Source: Oxytricha trifallax (Eukaryota; Ciliophora; Spirotrichea; Sporadotrichida; Oxytrichidae). From it: 64,000 bases of DNA. The notes beneath the pieces are model-generated. The model was not told where the DNA came from, made no database searches, and was given only the letters and a program-made list of their open reading frames with translations. The position numbers were made by a program, and so were the translations under genes. The stretch spans positions 114,633-178,632 of the forward strand of contig ARYC01000615.1 in NCBI GenBank assembly GCA_000711775.1. Reading direction: 5' to 3'. The first letter of the stretch is position 1. Every line of letters begins with the position of its first letter. Positions 36,376 through 49,216 of the stretch are shown piece by piece.

Positions 36376-38228
36376 AAATTTATTTACTGCGTATTAAAAG
36401 TAAGCAAAAAGTATTTATTTACAGTGATAAAACATGCAGAGATTGCTCATATTTATTACGCAATAATATTGGTAATTAATTAACCATAAATAATATCAAA
36501 GAGAACTTACCATTATTAATTTTTTGTACTCCACCATTCATAACCAACCTAATCTGATATATATATATTTATGATATTCTTGTGCTATTAATCTCAATAA
36601 TTCTTTGAAGCTTAGTTCCCTCAACTCTCAAGAAATCTTGTCGTAATCATATTTATCACTTATTGCATAAATCTTAATTAAATTTTTGAGTTAATCACCT
36701 TCATATATTTAAAGTACAAACCTAGTTGGATTGATAGCTAAGCTCCTCTAATTGCTAATATTTTAATATCTCAATTTTAGTTATTCTTTTAAACATAGAA
36801 AATTATTTAGTTCTTAAAAACATATCTTTCAACTTCCCTTTCCTTTGAGTGAAAAAAAAGTTTTAATCTACAACTGTTACACAGCTTAAACAGACGAACT
36901 TTCTAAATCTTGATGTTTTATATTTTTTAATTTTTGTTGTAAGTTTACTTTTTAATACTAGCTAGTATTAAAACTTTTTAATATTATAAACCAACTATTA
37001 TTTAATCATTTTACAATGTTAGGTCAATCTAAATATTCATTTTAATATAAATAGTGGTATTATTATTCTTTCAATCATATGCTGTTATTCTGTCTCCTTC
37101 TAATTCTCTTCTTTTCCATATTTCCTTTTTTTAATTAATTAATTTATTTAAATAAATATTTATTTGTTATTATATTAATATTTTTCTTACACTTTCTTCT
37201 TACAAAACCCCTATATAGATAGTAATCCAGATAAATTTAAAGTAATATAAGAATTTAATAGTAATATTTACTAATAAAACTTACTAATAAAAGTTATTGG
37301 TTAGTAATATTGCTTAAATAAAAAAGAATAGGAAATTTTATAAATTAAAAATACAAAAAACTGCCGTATATTTTAAAGTTTTAATATATTTACAATTAAT
37401 AGCATAAAATGTCTAAAAAACTAGAGCATTTTTACATTTATTTTTAAAGTTTACTAACTGTCCCCTATTTATTTTATGTGAAGTTTAAATTTATATAGTT
37501 TTTCTCAAATAGTTCTATTTGAACGGAGCAAGTATGTACATTTATTAATTATGAATTATGTGATGAATTGTTTACTTGGGCTTTGTATGCTTTTAATGCT
37601 TCTTCTTCGATAAATACCTTGAATTTATTTATAATCCCTTCAATTCTTGATATCAGAAGTTATTTCATCTTCATTTTTCAAAATTAGGTTTAATTTTTAG
37701 ACTAAAAACAAAAAGTAAGTAATATAAAAGTAATAGAGTTTAAAAAATGAGTAAAGAACCTTACATGCTTCAAAGTGCTATAGTTTTTAAAAAAAAAATA
37801 AGATCCATTTTTACTTATAATAATGTAATTTATTTCTGTTTTAGTTTGAGATAATGTTAAATTTATTTGATTTTAAATCATTCATCATATACAATATTGA
37901 TGAAAAAGATACTCATCTCATTTTCCTCACATCCTAAATATAATTGTATTTTTACATGATAATAAGTTATAACTCTCTTGGATAAATTGAAATTATTAAT
38001 CAATTTATGGATTTACAGTTATGCAAGATTTATGGTACCAATTCTTGATGACCATTGAAAATGATGTAAACATTTTTGCTATGTTTTGAACAGCAATAAT
38101 AACTAAAATTCATTGCTCTTATAGTGCATGAATATCGAATTTGGAGTGAAAATTTAATTAGAAATAAATAAGAGTGAGTAAACTTAAAAGTTTGAATAAA
38201 TCTATAATAGAGGTTAGGGGTAATAAGT
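36376..38228. other. AT-rich spacer
   Basis: No gene supported. Confidence 0.5.
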
Positions 38229-38590
38229 GAAAACTAGAATCAGAAGAGCATAATTTCTTTCCTATAAGCACCGTATGAAGCGGTGACAGCTAGAAAATCT
38301 GGATACCATAGACTATTTGAGGGGAAAGCAGTACTTATAAACACAGCGCATTTACTAAGAGTATAATCCTCCTGCAGTCTAGATTAAATCCAAAGTGGTT
38401 TAAGCTCATTTGCTGAAGCGCCTTGCGAGATCATCAACCACCTCCAACTGTACCGACATATCACCAGACACTCAGCTGAAGAAGAAAATTGGACTTAATT
38501 TATAGTTACATGCGCTAACGATCAAGTTGGACCATAAAGTTAGGATTACCGCATGCCGCTTTCACCAACGTCCTTACTTTATTAGTAAGC
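38229..38590 (+). CDS. Unknown protein segment
   Basis: GC-richer plus-strand frame of about 120 codons, reading in part ARKSGYHRLFEGKAVLINTA, then SGLSSFAEAPCEIINHLQLY and HSAEEENWTQFIVTCANDQ. It stays open in the ciliate code well past the point where GC content falls (about 38590), so the coding segment probably ends there. No start codon at its upstream edge. Looks like one macronuclear-destined segment; family unknown. Confidence 0.5.
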
Positions 38591-40377
38591 ATATTAAATG
38601 TTTAATTTGTATTATTTAATAATTAATCTCTAAGTCCAAATTCGATATTCAAGCACTATTAGAAGGGGTACTATCACTTACTAAACTTTTTTATTAAATT
38701 GGATGATTATTTCAAACATAAAATTTGAGTCATTTCCACTTTGGCAATATAAATTGGAAAAAATGTGGACATTAATATGAAAAAATTTGATTTTAAGCGA
38801 TTTAGTATTGTATGGAGTATCACTATCTTGAATATTGCGATAATCTCTTCAGAAGTAATAAAAATGGAAATATTAATTATATTACGAAAAGTTAAAAATG
38901 AGTAAGGGCATTCCAATAGAATAACATATTATTACACTGACTCTAGGATGAATGAATGAACTACATTTAATCAAAATTCATTTATCTGTTTAAATGCTTT
39001 AGTAAGAAGTTGGTTTAATTCTTTTAAAAAATAATTATAGCTAAAACTATTGTGATGAAAACTTAGAATAGAAATGGAATTCAGAATTAAGGGTAATGGA
39101 AAATTTAAATATCACAAAGATTGGATTAGATTTTTTCATGATTTTATATAGAAAAGAAACTTACATGAAGTATATTAAAAACATAATTAGATTATTGTAA
39201 GAAATACTTTCTTTTCAGTCAGAATTATTATTTATTTATCTTCAAATTATATTCACCAACTATTTTACATTAAAATAAGCTGATTGTGAAATTTATTCCA
39301 TTTTCGTTTGCCTCTCATTTTAGTAATTACATAAATGCTGAAATAATTTCAATTGAGTTTAGTTGAACAGTTTTATCAATTAAAAGTTATTTTTATATAA
39401 AGCTTTCATGAAGAGTATGATGAATATTACAATTAATTTTTTATTATACTCATTCATATAACATGCTATTATTTCAATAGATAAAATCAAATATTTTATA
39501 TTGTCATGAAAAATAAAATTTATAATCTTTTTTAATTTCATAAAATCTAATAGATAGGTAAGTTTAAAGATAATTAAATCCAAAACTTCAGAATGATCGG
39601 TCGTAATATATTATAAAATATATATCTTGTCATACAGTTTAATTGTATATTCCATAAAAATAATAATTATAAAAAAGAATGTAACTTCTTTCAATTTGGT
39701 ATAAGGTTCTTGTTTTAATTGTCTTAACCATCAAATTTCTTTTAAATACAATAAATAGTATATTTAATGAATTAACATATAACAGTGAAAAATTTCAACA
39801 TTAAAGCCACATATTATTTTATAATTGATTTTATGAGTTAAACTTTATCATAAAAACTTCAAAGTTTTAGTGTACTTTAGCATAAAAACTTCAAAGTTTA
39901 AGTATAAACACGATTATGTTAATAAAAATGTATAAATTAAGCACTTATGATACATTTTCCAGGAATCATTTATAAAATAAGATTAATCAATTTCCTTATA
40001 AATTACATCTTCAGGATAATTAATGTAAATGATAGAGGTTTATATGTTAGAGTCAAAGTTTTTGTGCCTAATAATTAATGTATTTAATAATTACCATTTA
40101 ATATTATTGTCATAATATTATTATCTTCGCTAAATTAATTCTATCCAGTGTTTTATATTAGAGACAGTTCCATCTAAAGATTGCTTCTGTGTGTTTGTTA
40201 TTATTTTCCTTATCTTTTTTACTTTCTTATTTTATTTAATATGATATATAAAAAATGATCACAAAAGATGTTTGATATTAAAGCAAAAGAAATAATCCTT
40301 ACTTACAAATTAAATAATAGCAATTATTGAGTTTAAATTAAAATATATAAAATATAATATTGATGCCAAGTGAGAGG
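38591..40377. other. AT-rich spacer
   Basis: No gene supported; standard-code frames at 38707-38916 and 39380-39583 are AT-rich and hydrophobic. Contains the direct repeat at 39849-39899. Confidence 0.5.
39849..39899 (+). repeat. 19-bp direct repeat
   Basis: CATAAAAACTTCAAAGTTT occurs twice, 32 bases apart in start position. Such pairs can be pointer-like or deletion footprints; nothing else marks the site. Confidence 0.6.
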
Positions 40378-41713
40378 ATGGAGTAAACCTAGAGACCTTT
40401 TGATAAACAAAATCCTTAGCTTTATTTTATATTCAGTTTTTCTAATAACTAGGCATTGTGCAATTCAAGAAGAATCCTAATTGGTTGTATTATCATCAGC
40501 AATAGTACAAGATCTGAAGCACCTAAAGATTTCAAAGAGATTTACGCATTCACGTATTAGAAGTCATTCAGGCAATTCAAATATGGCAATCTAGTACTAA
40601 GATTCCAAGCGATTGAGGTTGTTGAGAATGTAAATTAATACTTTAAAGACACGGTAGAAAATGAGGAGATGTTATTACTATTAAATCTACTTTCCTAGAC
40701 CCAGAGCTATATGATTATGAGTACACTTTCCTATATTGCTACCATGAAAAGCTAAAATAAATTGAACAATAAATATGATAGCTTTTTAGATCTTATTCAA
40801 TAGTTTAGTAGATAAAGAAGCTGTTCATTCATTCATAAAGCTTATTAACAGATTCTTGAATAGTTGAAGATCACATGTTTGAATAATTAGGAGGTCTTCT
40901 ATAGTTTACTCTGATGACATCTTTTATAACAATAATTGCATATATAAAAGTATAAAATATTTGTAACTAGTTTCTTCTGAAATACAAGTAGTAAAGTTGA
41001 TGGTGGTACATTCGATTCTACTAAAATATTTTCATTCATTGAACGAATCAATACTATAGAAAGGAATCTACAGATGTGTCAAATTTGTTTCTGCAAAAAT
41101 TCTAAAAATCAGAGGAATTGATCCTAATGAAAACCACTTAAAGGAATTTCATATAGTTTTTGTAAAAATAAGAAGAGAACTGCCCTTTACATCCTCATTT
41201 TCTTCATAGATTACTAAAAATAATGTGTTTAAATTATCATTTTAAATAATTTAACACATTAGCCATTAAATATTCGTAAATTAATGCATTATCTGCAATA
41301 TCTGCAATATCAGGATATATGGAACAATAATAAATCTTGTTGTTCCGATATATGATACTCAAACAGGTCATTTGAGCTTTCAAGGCTTTAACGAATAGTG
41401 CTAGTATGACCAAAGTGGGATAGTAATGACTAAAGATACGTTTATATATATATATTTGAATAAGCTTAAGGGTTATAAGATTAATTAGGTAAAATGTGCT
41501 CTGATTTTGCTGTTATTAAAACGACATGAGGGATTACTTGATGATAATCAATTGAGAATATAAGCTCTTAGATCTCAAACTTCGCTATTAACAAATAAGA
41601 TTTCAAGGATAGATCTAGACTTCTAGTTAAGGAAATCGCTCTTCTACGCGATATCAGAGGATATCAAAAATGAAACAACATTAAATGGATAAAGAGGAAA
41701 CTAAATCGAGTGA
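40378..41713 (+). CDS. Unknown ~445-codon protein (one frameshift), paralogue at 10.9 kb
   Basis: Starts at ATG 40378 (MEQTQRPFDKQNPQ), open to 40915 with TAA/TAG as Gln. After a one-base shift in the region 40880-40915 it continues open to TGA 41711-41713. Protein-like stretches include YQKSFRQFKYGNLVLRFQAI and FQLRKSLFYAISEDIKNETT. KILKIRGIDPNENHLKEFHI matches the 10905-11132 segment. Composition is AT-richer than the other genes, suggesting relaxed constraint. No domain recognised. A YSDD at the shift resembles the reverse transcriptase active site, but no other RT motif is present. Confidence 0.5.
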
Positions 41714-44699
41714 AGTCATAAACCATGTTTAGAATGAAATTATGAATTGTGATAAATATTATAGAAAATACCTAATAAAAGAGGTCGATTGATAAAAGTA
41801 CTCATACTAAATAATAAAAAGGAAAATTCAAATTGGCAAAGATCAGTAGCCTTAATCATGAAACTATAATACACATCTCTTTCTTCATGTAAAAATTTTC
41901 CACTTCTGCCTCTTGAGGTGCTCTGCTTAAGAATTGTCTACCACAGCTAATATCGGACCATTCTACAGTAAGAGCATTTAGTTAAAAAAGAAACATAAAA
42001 TGTAAATTACAGATACTTAATGCATGTTCAACCACTAGGTTTTGAGATTGGAAGTGTCATCATTTTTAAACCTAATTATTATTTTAAGTTAATCGATTTC
42101 CTTTTATAAATTTTGAAATCTTAAATTGAAGAAGGCTACTTATCCATATAACTAAATTCTCACTATCAAGAGGTAACTACTAGTAAGACTTCAATAATAA
42201 TAGACAAGGAAAACATGGAATCTTTCAAAATACAGTCACAGAGCTTCCTTATATTATTCTGTATGGGATTGATATGATACTTTTATGGCATTAATCTTTA
42301 AATCTAGAATGTCAATACACTGCACTTAAATTTTCTATTGAAATTATTCAAACTCCCCTAATTCTTACGATTCCTTTTTTTAATTGCAAATTTGTAGTAA
42401 AAATTAAAAAAATAAACATTTTTAAGACATTATTTAATATTTTACTTGAAGTTATTTCTAAACATAAAATTAATATATGAAGTATTATACACTTAAAAAT
42501 ATTAAATTGATGAATTTTTCATATCATTACCTTATAATTTGTTTTATTAATTTTATTATCCTATAGAAAATTAAAATAAATATGATTGCTATTTGATAAA
42601 ATATTGTAAATTATCAACAGAATTATTTTTTAGATTCGATGTGTAATTTATTATAAGAACCAATAACTTAGTTAATTGAAAAATATTAAATATAACATCT
42701 TTAACGAAGGGTTAGTGAAACTATTGAATATATATTTGTCAATCTTAAAATTTTCTTTTGATAGAAATATAAATTTCTAATACTCTGAAACTTTAAATGT
42801 GAATTTTCGAAATGTTTAATTTAGCTGATTTATAATGATATAATTTATAAATATTTCAGGGAAATAGAACTTGGAGAGTCCTTTTTATATTTGTATTTTA
42901 TTCAAACTTGCTGATAAATATATAAAGAGAAAATTTAAATAATACCTAAAATAACATTTATATTACTTTTACTATTGACGTCTAGTTTACTCTATCTCAT
43001 TTTAATACAGCTTAAAATATAATAAAAAACATAATAGTGTTTATTCTATAAAATTTACCCACAATATTATATCTTTCTCCTAGCTAATAGTATTTATAAT
43101 ACTATTAAAGCTATTATTCTAATATTTTAATTTATTAATAATAATTTAATACTCTTATAGTTTTATTTAGAAGATAAGGTAAGATTTTATATTGATAGTT
43201 AGTAATTTATTAAAATTTTTATGAATTTGTTTATTTTTAATGAAGATTTCAATTTCATAGGTTTGATTGCCAATTACAATAATTGAAGAAATAATGTTTT
43301 TAAAATGATGCTCAGCTTGTTTTAACTTTACTAATTTTAATTTGAATATTCTTTTCTCTACACAATATATTATAACAATTATCTTTTTATCATTATATTC
43401 TTCATATATACATAAATAATTTAAAATAACTTTTGTTAGTTTAATTTATTCTAATTCATTAATGTATCTTGATTTATTATTGAATGTTTTCATTAACTTT
43501 AATTAGAATGATAAAAAATTGTAAATGATTAGTTTTATTTAGAGCATAGAATTATAACTTCTTATGTAATGATATCACTAAATATTTTCTCCCTTAAATG
43601 TATGAGGATATTATCTAAATAAAATGAAAAATATAAAAAAGAATAGTTTTTGGCAATGTTTTATATTTACGAATCAAATGAGTAATTTGTTATTTCTGCA
43701 ACAGGAATTATCTTGATTAAGTAATATTGTTAAGGTAAGCTATCAACTTACACTTAAATCGTTCTCAAAAATGCAGTAAAAGGTTGAAAATTTTTATGGT
43801 TCCTCTATTATGTGATAAAACCAGTCTTTCAACAGCTTAATCAGTGAATAATTAGCAAAAGAATGAGTCATTAAAAAATTTGTTTTACATAATTCAGGAG
43901 ATTGCTATTAACAAACACTCCCTTTCTTCTTTGTTTATTTCTTAATCACAATTTCATTTTACAGTTATTTACAATCGTTGTCTTCGAAGTTACAAACAAG
44001 TAATTAACTTAAAAATGTGGTTTCATTATTAATGTATTTGATAATTGCTATATATTATATTAATTATTTAAATAAATTTAAAGTATGAAACTTTACATAC
44101 TTTATCATTGGTAATTTAGTAAATAATAATGTTAAGTATATAAAACATAATATAATGTTGATAAGATACAAAACAATCGTGAAAAATAAAACTCAGAAAT
44201 AAAAAAAACTGTCATTAAATTTAATATATATAAATTAGTTTATAATTAGCCTAGAAAAATGAAGTTAAAATCATCTATATAATTATTGTGCGAAATCAAT
44301 ATGCAATGTGTATTATCTACAAATATTGTTATATTATTTATTTTATAATTTTCCTTAACAATTCTTGTTTAGCGAAGTTCCTATAGTTAAATAATTAAAT
44401 TAGTTTAAAAGTACAAGAAAAGTATGTCTTTATATAATTATATAAGTTTATCGCAATTTAAAGAGTAAAAAAACAAAAATTACTGATTAAACTAAGAAAT
44501 TCTGGGATTGTACAATTGAAAAATATCGAGTTTGAAAATAAAATGATTAAAAAGATAATAAAAAATGATAAATTATTTAATATCAATTGTTTAATCCTTT
44601 ATATTTTAAAGAGGTTTTGCACTATACTTGAAGAATATATTCAATTTTAATTGTAATTTAGTAAATTAAAATTCTAAGATGTTTATTTATAAGTTATAA
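41714..44699. other. AT-rich spacer
   Basis: About 3 kb without a supported gene; mostly poly-A/T rich DNA. Confidence 0.5.
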
Positions 44700-44719
44700 T
44701 AATTTTTTATTTTCAAAGA

Positions 44720-45735
44720 TTTATGATAGATAAAACCCCAAGAGTAAAATTTCAACGAATTTTGTGAATGAACAATTAATAAACAATGAATCAAATACCA
44801 GTTTAAATATATTATCATCAATCTGCAAATCTTGCAAATCTTGTCGTAGTACTTCTTCTTCTCTCTGGTCATGGTTGAGCTGCCTGCCACGCTGGCCTTG
44901 ATGTCGTTCTTGAACACAATCTCCTACCAATACCACTGTCTGAGCTGGTCGGTCTCCACCTTTTCCCACACGTTGGAGAAGTGATCAATGATGACGCGGG
45001 GGGCCCATGGGTTTGCGACGTAGACTGCCTGCAGCCCCGAGTACACCTTGTCCTGGCTCACCCTCTCAAACTTCTACATTTCGGCGTTGACGAGGTCCAC
45101 CTGGGCCTGGCTGGGTTGGGCATTGAAGTCGTTGAGATTGGTCGCGACGAGGTGCTCCCTCACTTCATGGGAAATGCGCTTCAACTAGTATAATGCTGCC
45201 AGGGACCTGGTCCAATGCCAAGCGAACAGGAGATCTTCATGATCGTCAGGATGAACTTCAAATCTCTCGATTGTGCTTTCATAAGAGGGCAAATCCTTTT
45301 CCCATCTCAAGAATTCGAAATGCCTGCAGACAAATTCAAACCAGCAATAAGTGGCCTACATGATCCCCATTTCATTTTCTTCTGCTCATTACTAATATCA
45401 AAGTTTAATTCTTAAAATAAATTATAATTTTAATAGGGCGTATTAGATTTTAAATATTGGGAATTAAACTTTAATTGGCCTATTAAATATTTTAGTATTA
45501 AAAGTGCGCATAACTTACCAAATCAGTGTTGCAGATGAATTCTAGGGTAAAAACGCAAATAAGGACCAGCAAAGATAGTCATTCGAGAGCCCTTGAAAAG
45601 ACGCATCGTCCTCTAATCTACGACACAGACAATTGTTTCACAGGCTGAGATAAACTTCAAATAAGAATGGTGGGGTTTTGGCACTTATAATAGAGTCTGG
45701 GTGATTCGTGATTTCGCAGATTGGTGCAAAACCAG
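44720..45735 (-). CDS. GC-rich unknown gene (C-terminal ~215 codons clear)
   Basis: The clearest part, about 45400 to 44800, is one open minus-strand frame. It includes ESTIERFEVHPDDHEDLLFA, HEVREHLVATNLNDFNAQPS and YVANPWAPRVIIDHFSNVWE and ends in a basic segment (TMTREKKKYYDKICKICRLM) where GC content falls. Upstream, 45416-45516 is AT-rich with a GTAAGT donor-like and a TTTTAAG acceptor-like end, so it is probably an intron or an eliminated segment. The part 45520-45735 is coding-like but I could not fix its frame. The gene lies tail-to-head behind the DDE-like gene on the same strand. Family unknown. Confidence 0.55.
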
Positions 45736-45749
45736 AATCAATTACAGTA

Positions 45750-47426
45750 TCAGACAGCCTGCAGGCTCAGATGCTTCAGGGCATCGAACAAAGAGCATGC
45801 GAACGCGCCGGTGAGACACCGCATGTCCAAGTGTGAGAGCGGCACAGCCAGGGCCTGCGCATAGCACCGCAGTTGCTTCCTATAGCCTATTAAGGAAGGT
45901 AAACTTACTTCGTAGAGACAGGCAGGAGCATGGGGTTGAGGTCGCGGCACTTAATGAACCTGAATGCCTTTTCCACTGGAGCCATGTCGTACTGGTAGGA
46001 GTCCAAGAAGAGTATGGAGACGTTAAGCTTCTGCAAGACGCTATTGGTATAACTGCTGCGGTGGTAGGCGCAATGTCCATCAACAAGAGGGGGTGAGTGC
46101 CAGTTGGTAGTAGACTGGGTACCAGTTCCAAGATAAAGATGGCCCTTCTCGTTGTAAGGCACAAAGTATGGTTTCGATTTCGTTTGCATGAGGAGAGATT
46201 TCTCCTGACGAATTCCTCTGGTTCTAAAAGCTTTTCTCTACCCCTATACCATCCTGAGAGTGCGCTTGGAGAAGTTGCTGGTTTGAAGAGTGTCATTGAA
46301 GAGTTTAAACATTTGATTGGCCATTCCATCGTTGGTTGCATTGAAGAGCCTCTGCACAAGGGGTCGTAGCTTGGAGATGGCTGTTGAAATGTAGCCGTTA
46401 ACCTCGGGCTTCAGCAGGCAGTACCGTGAATGCTTCTTGAATCTTGTTTTCTGAAATAACCTAGTCCTCATATACTTGTGCTAGCAGCATTTTTGAGTAT
46501 CCTAATCATCCTTAAATCGAGACTCCCTCGACCGTTTAATGGCGTCCAGACCAAGCATGATTAAATTTACTTGCTCCCTCAAAGCATCCTGCTCTCTTTT
46601 CTCAGCTGTATTTAGTAGAGATAGCGTCGTTAAGTAGTAGTTCTGGAGGTGCTTCTGATCTGTGGTAGCCTTGATATACATTTCTTAGAGTTGGGTGTCG
46701 TTAGCCTTGCAGATGCTGGTTTATTATGCAAATTCTTGTTTAACGGTTATTTGTGGGTTGGCTGGATTTTAATTATTTATTTTTTTTTAGCTCAATTTGT
46801 TTTAGTAGGTTGCTTAGTTTATCGCTCAAGTCCGGAGATAAGTCGCCCAGTGATGAGTACCTTGGTGAAAGATCTGCGCATCCTCTACTAGGGCCTGCTG
46901 AGGGTGTCATCTCCAGTTTGTTAACATTAGGAAGTCTTAATGCAGTGTCTATTGTGTCTTCTTCAACTGCCATTAAAGTATTTGTTTTTTCGTAATGAAT
47001 AGGGCCACCTCTAGCCTTAGGCGCGTCTCCATCTCTTTAATCTTTTGTAGCATCTCAAATAGTAGCCTCCATAGTCTCCTCTGTCTCTATCTTTCTCTAA
47101 TTAGCATCATCTTCCAGAAATGTTAGCTTGCGAACTGAAGTGTGTTGCTGTATTGTAGAGTCCACCATCTCCTGGTAAAAGGTAGTAACGTCGTCACCAA
47201 AGATGGTTGAAGCTATGTCGATTATCTCTTTCTAACATCTCTTCTAAACGGATAGATTTTCCATTAAGCATCTTAGTCTAATTCTAAAAATGTCAGGTTC
47301 TGGTATGTGGGTTGGCACGAGGAGGGCCCGAAGGTTGGGCGGCAGCACCCGCAGGTCGAGCTCGACTGGCAATGGGGAGAGGAAGTTGATGATGGTTGGT
47401 GTGACTTGGTTATCTGAACTGATCAT
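45750..47426 (-). CDS. DDE transposase-like gene, GC-rich, with a 29-nt intron
   Basis: About 540 codons from ATG 47426 (MISSDNQVTPTIINF) to TGA 45752-45750. N-terminal part: Pro/Leu-rich (LRVLPPNLRALLVP) then Ser/Pro-rich. Middle: a helical region, TAEKREQDALREQVNLIM. C-terminal part: PPLVDGHCAYHRSS and YQYDMAPVEKAFRFIKCRDL, which fit the second Asp and the Glu of Tc1/mariner/IS630 transposases, 36 residues apart (D-x35-E). The first catalytic Asp was not found. A 29-base intron (45908-45880, GTAAGT..TATAG) restores the frame to the C-terminus ending SLFDALKHLSLQAV. Two lesions or errors: TGA at 47057-47055 and a one-base shift at a 9-A run (46788-46780). High GC and lack of nearby inverted ends suggest a macronuclear, possibly domesticated gene; a decayed paralogue lies at 23340-23690. 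Confidence 0.6.
45880..45908 (-). other. Predicted 29-nt intron
   Basis: GTAAGTTTACC... ending ...GGCTATAG. Removing it joins PVSTK to KQLRCYAQALAV in one frame; without removal the upstream frame changes. Very short introns of this kind are usual in ciliates. Confidence 0.55.
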
Positions 47427-47507
47427 ATGAACAGTGGACCGAAGGCAAAATTATTATAATAGAAGGAGATAAGGATAAATAAAATTTAATCAAATCACGC
47501 TTTTTAA

Positions 47508-47625
47508 TTTGGTAGCTTTATGTTTTATTAAGACACCCCTATATAAATATATATATATAATATATATATTATTATAATATATATATATATATTGTACTAT
47601 GTTAATTAATTATAAAGCTACCAAA
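47508..47625. repeat. Small inverted repeat around AT microsatellite
   Basis: TTTGGTAGCTTTAT and ATAAAGCTACCAAA lie about 100 bases apart around (AT)n. It sits just upstream of the DDE-like gene start. Possibly a decayed MITE or a fold-back structure. Confidence 0.5.
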
Positions 47626-47629
47626 ATGT

Positions 47630-49094
47630 TTATAATAATAAAAATACTATATTTATTTAAATTTCAAATTCACAATTAATTCAAATTTTACTCTTGGGGT
47701 TTTATCAATAAATTAAAAATCATTTATTAGTATGCTGTTAAAAGTGGAAAGCAATGATTAATTAATAAAATAAATAAGAATACTGTAGAATCTATAAAAT
47801 AAAATTCAAAAGAATAATCGAAGTTGCTTTGAACAATCAAAAACTATCTATAAATATCCCATTAAATATTCAAGGTTTCTAATATACAATATAGGAATTC
47901 AATGGCATGGAAAAATTTTAAATAGTCACTGATAAAATTACATTCTCCATAATAATTTACAAAAAATAGATCTCTAAATGATAGGTAAAATAGGATCGAA
48001 AGATTTGAGGAAAGGAAAAGCAATTAATTAAAGCGAGTAAAAAAAACTTAAACAGCAAAAGGTAGTCAATTATAAAAGAGATAATTGAACTAATAATCTC
48101 CCACTAAATTGTGATTTATTTACACTTTAAATTCAAGCAAGACCAATTGATAAGGTATTTGATTGAAAATGACCAGAATTTATTAGACTTTAGAAATGAT
48201 GCAACAAAAAATTTTTAAAAAAATAACCAAAACATAAAACATATTAATTTACTGGAAATATTGGGATATTCGAGTTTTAAAGGTGTGATACTCGCATTGA
48301 ATAGTTGATGCTATCAAATAAAAACAATCAGGATACTAAGATAACTCTTATCAAAGTTTATACTGAAAATTGAGTGATTTCTACTGTAATTATAGACATT
48401 TTTATGCCACTCCCTTCGAATAAATAAATAAAGAACTTCAAAGCATACTATTGAGTCAACAAGCTGAAATTTAATGAATAATATAAAGAGATAATTAGAT
48501 TTAAATTATCACTTAAAAGAATTGAGTAAGAAATTGATCATTGAAGGCTCAATGAATATATACTTGAAGATATTATTTTTCATATTAAAGGGAATAAAAT
48601 CAATTTCATTAATGTTTTTAAATGCTCAAATTGTAAATAAGGAATTAAATCAATTGAATCTAACACATTTTATACTATTCATGGTAAAATTAATAAATTA
48701 AATACCAAAAAGAAGACATGAAGATGAAAGTCAAAAGAAATGATGATTACAGAAGTATGAAATAGATGTCGTAAAACATTGATAGAAGTAGACAAAGTAG
48801 TAAGGAAGATGAATTAGAACAGAAAATTAGAAGATGCTTTAGAATAATACAAATAATCGTATGAACAGCACCTTTTAAGATACCAAAAAAAAGTGTAATG
48901 AGGATTTCAGATGTTTAAGAATACAGTTAGATAGAAACGACAAAAAGAGATTCTTTCACCAAATTAGATGTTTCAAAACTAATAATTAAAATCGATTAAT
49001 AATATATTAATTATCTTATTCAAAATAAAATTAGATTAAAAATACACAAAAGCTTTGTGCATTATTAATTCCAAAGCGAATTATTTATTTATAC
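47630..49094. other. AT-rich spacer with one weak coding patch
   Basis: Mostly A-rich. At about 48545-48725 a plus-strand frame reads NVFKCSNCKQGIKSIESN, with a CxxC pair like a zinc ribbon, but the frame is short and AT-rich, so it is only noted here. Confidence 0.35.
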
Positions 49095-49097
49095 ATT

Positions 49098-49169
49098 CAA
49101 AACCCCAAAACCCCTTAATGAGGTTTATAAGTGCTTTGATTTGTAGGGAATTTGTTAGGGGTTGGGGTT
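49098..49169 (+). repeat. TBE-B left terminal inverted repeat
   Basis: 72 bp from the C4A4 tract to ttaggggttggggtt, the exact inverse of 52892-52963. The same sequence, with small differences, begins TBE-C at 62731. Confidence 0.95.
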
Positions 49170-49216
49170 ATTAATAGGTTTTAATGTGAAATTTATAGTA
49201 AATGTATTTAATTGAA

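Noticed and set aside
40895-40925. YSDD resembling a reverse transcriptase active site
   Set aside because: It falls at a frame change and none of the other RT motifs is present around it.
45880-46359. Minus-strand 159-codon standard-code frame (MCRGSSMQPTME..)
   Set aside because: It lies in another frame of the DDE-like gene; the overlapping frame with VDGHCAYH and APVEKAF is the real one.
44981-46891. Several plus-strand standard-code frames in the 45-47 kb GC-rich region
   Set aside because: They are antisense shadows of the two minus-strand genes, whose frames become long and coherent only with TAA/TAG as glutamine.
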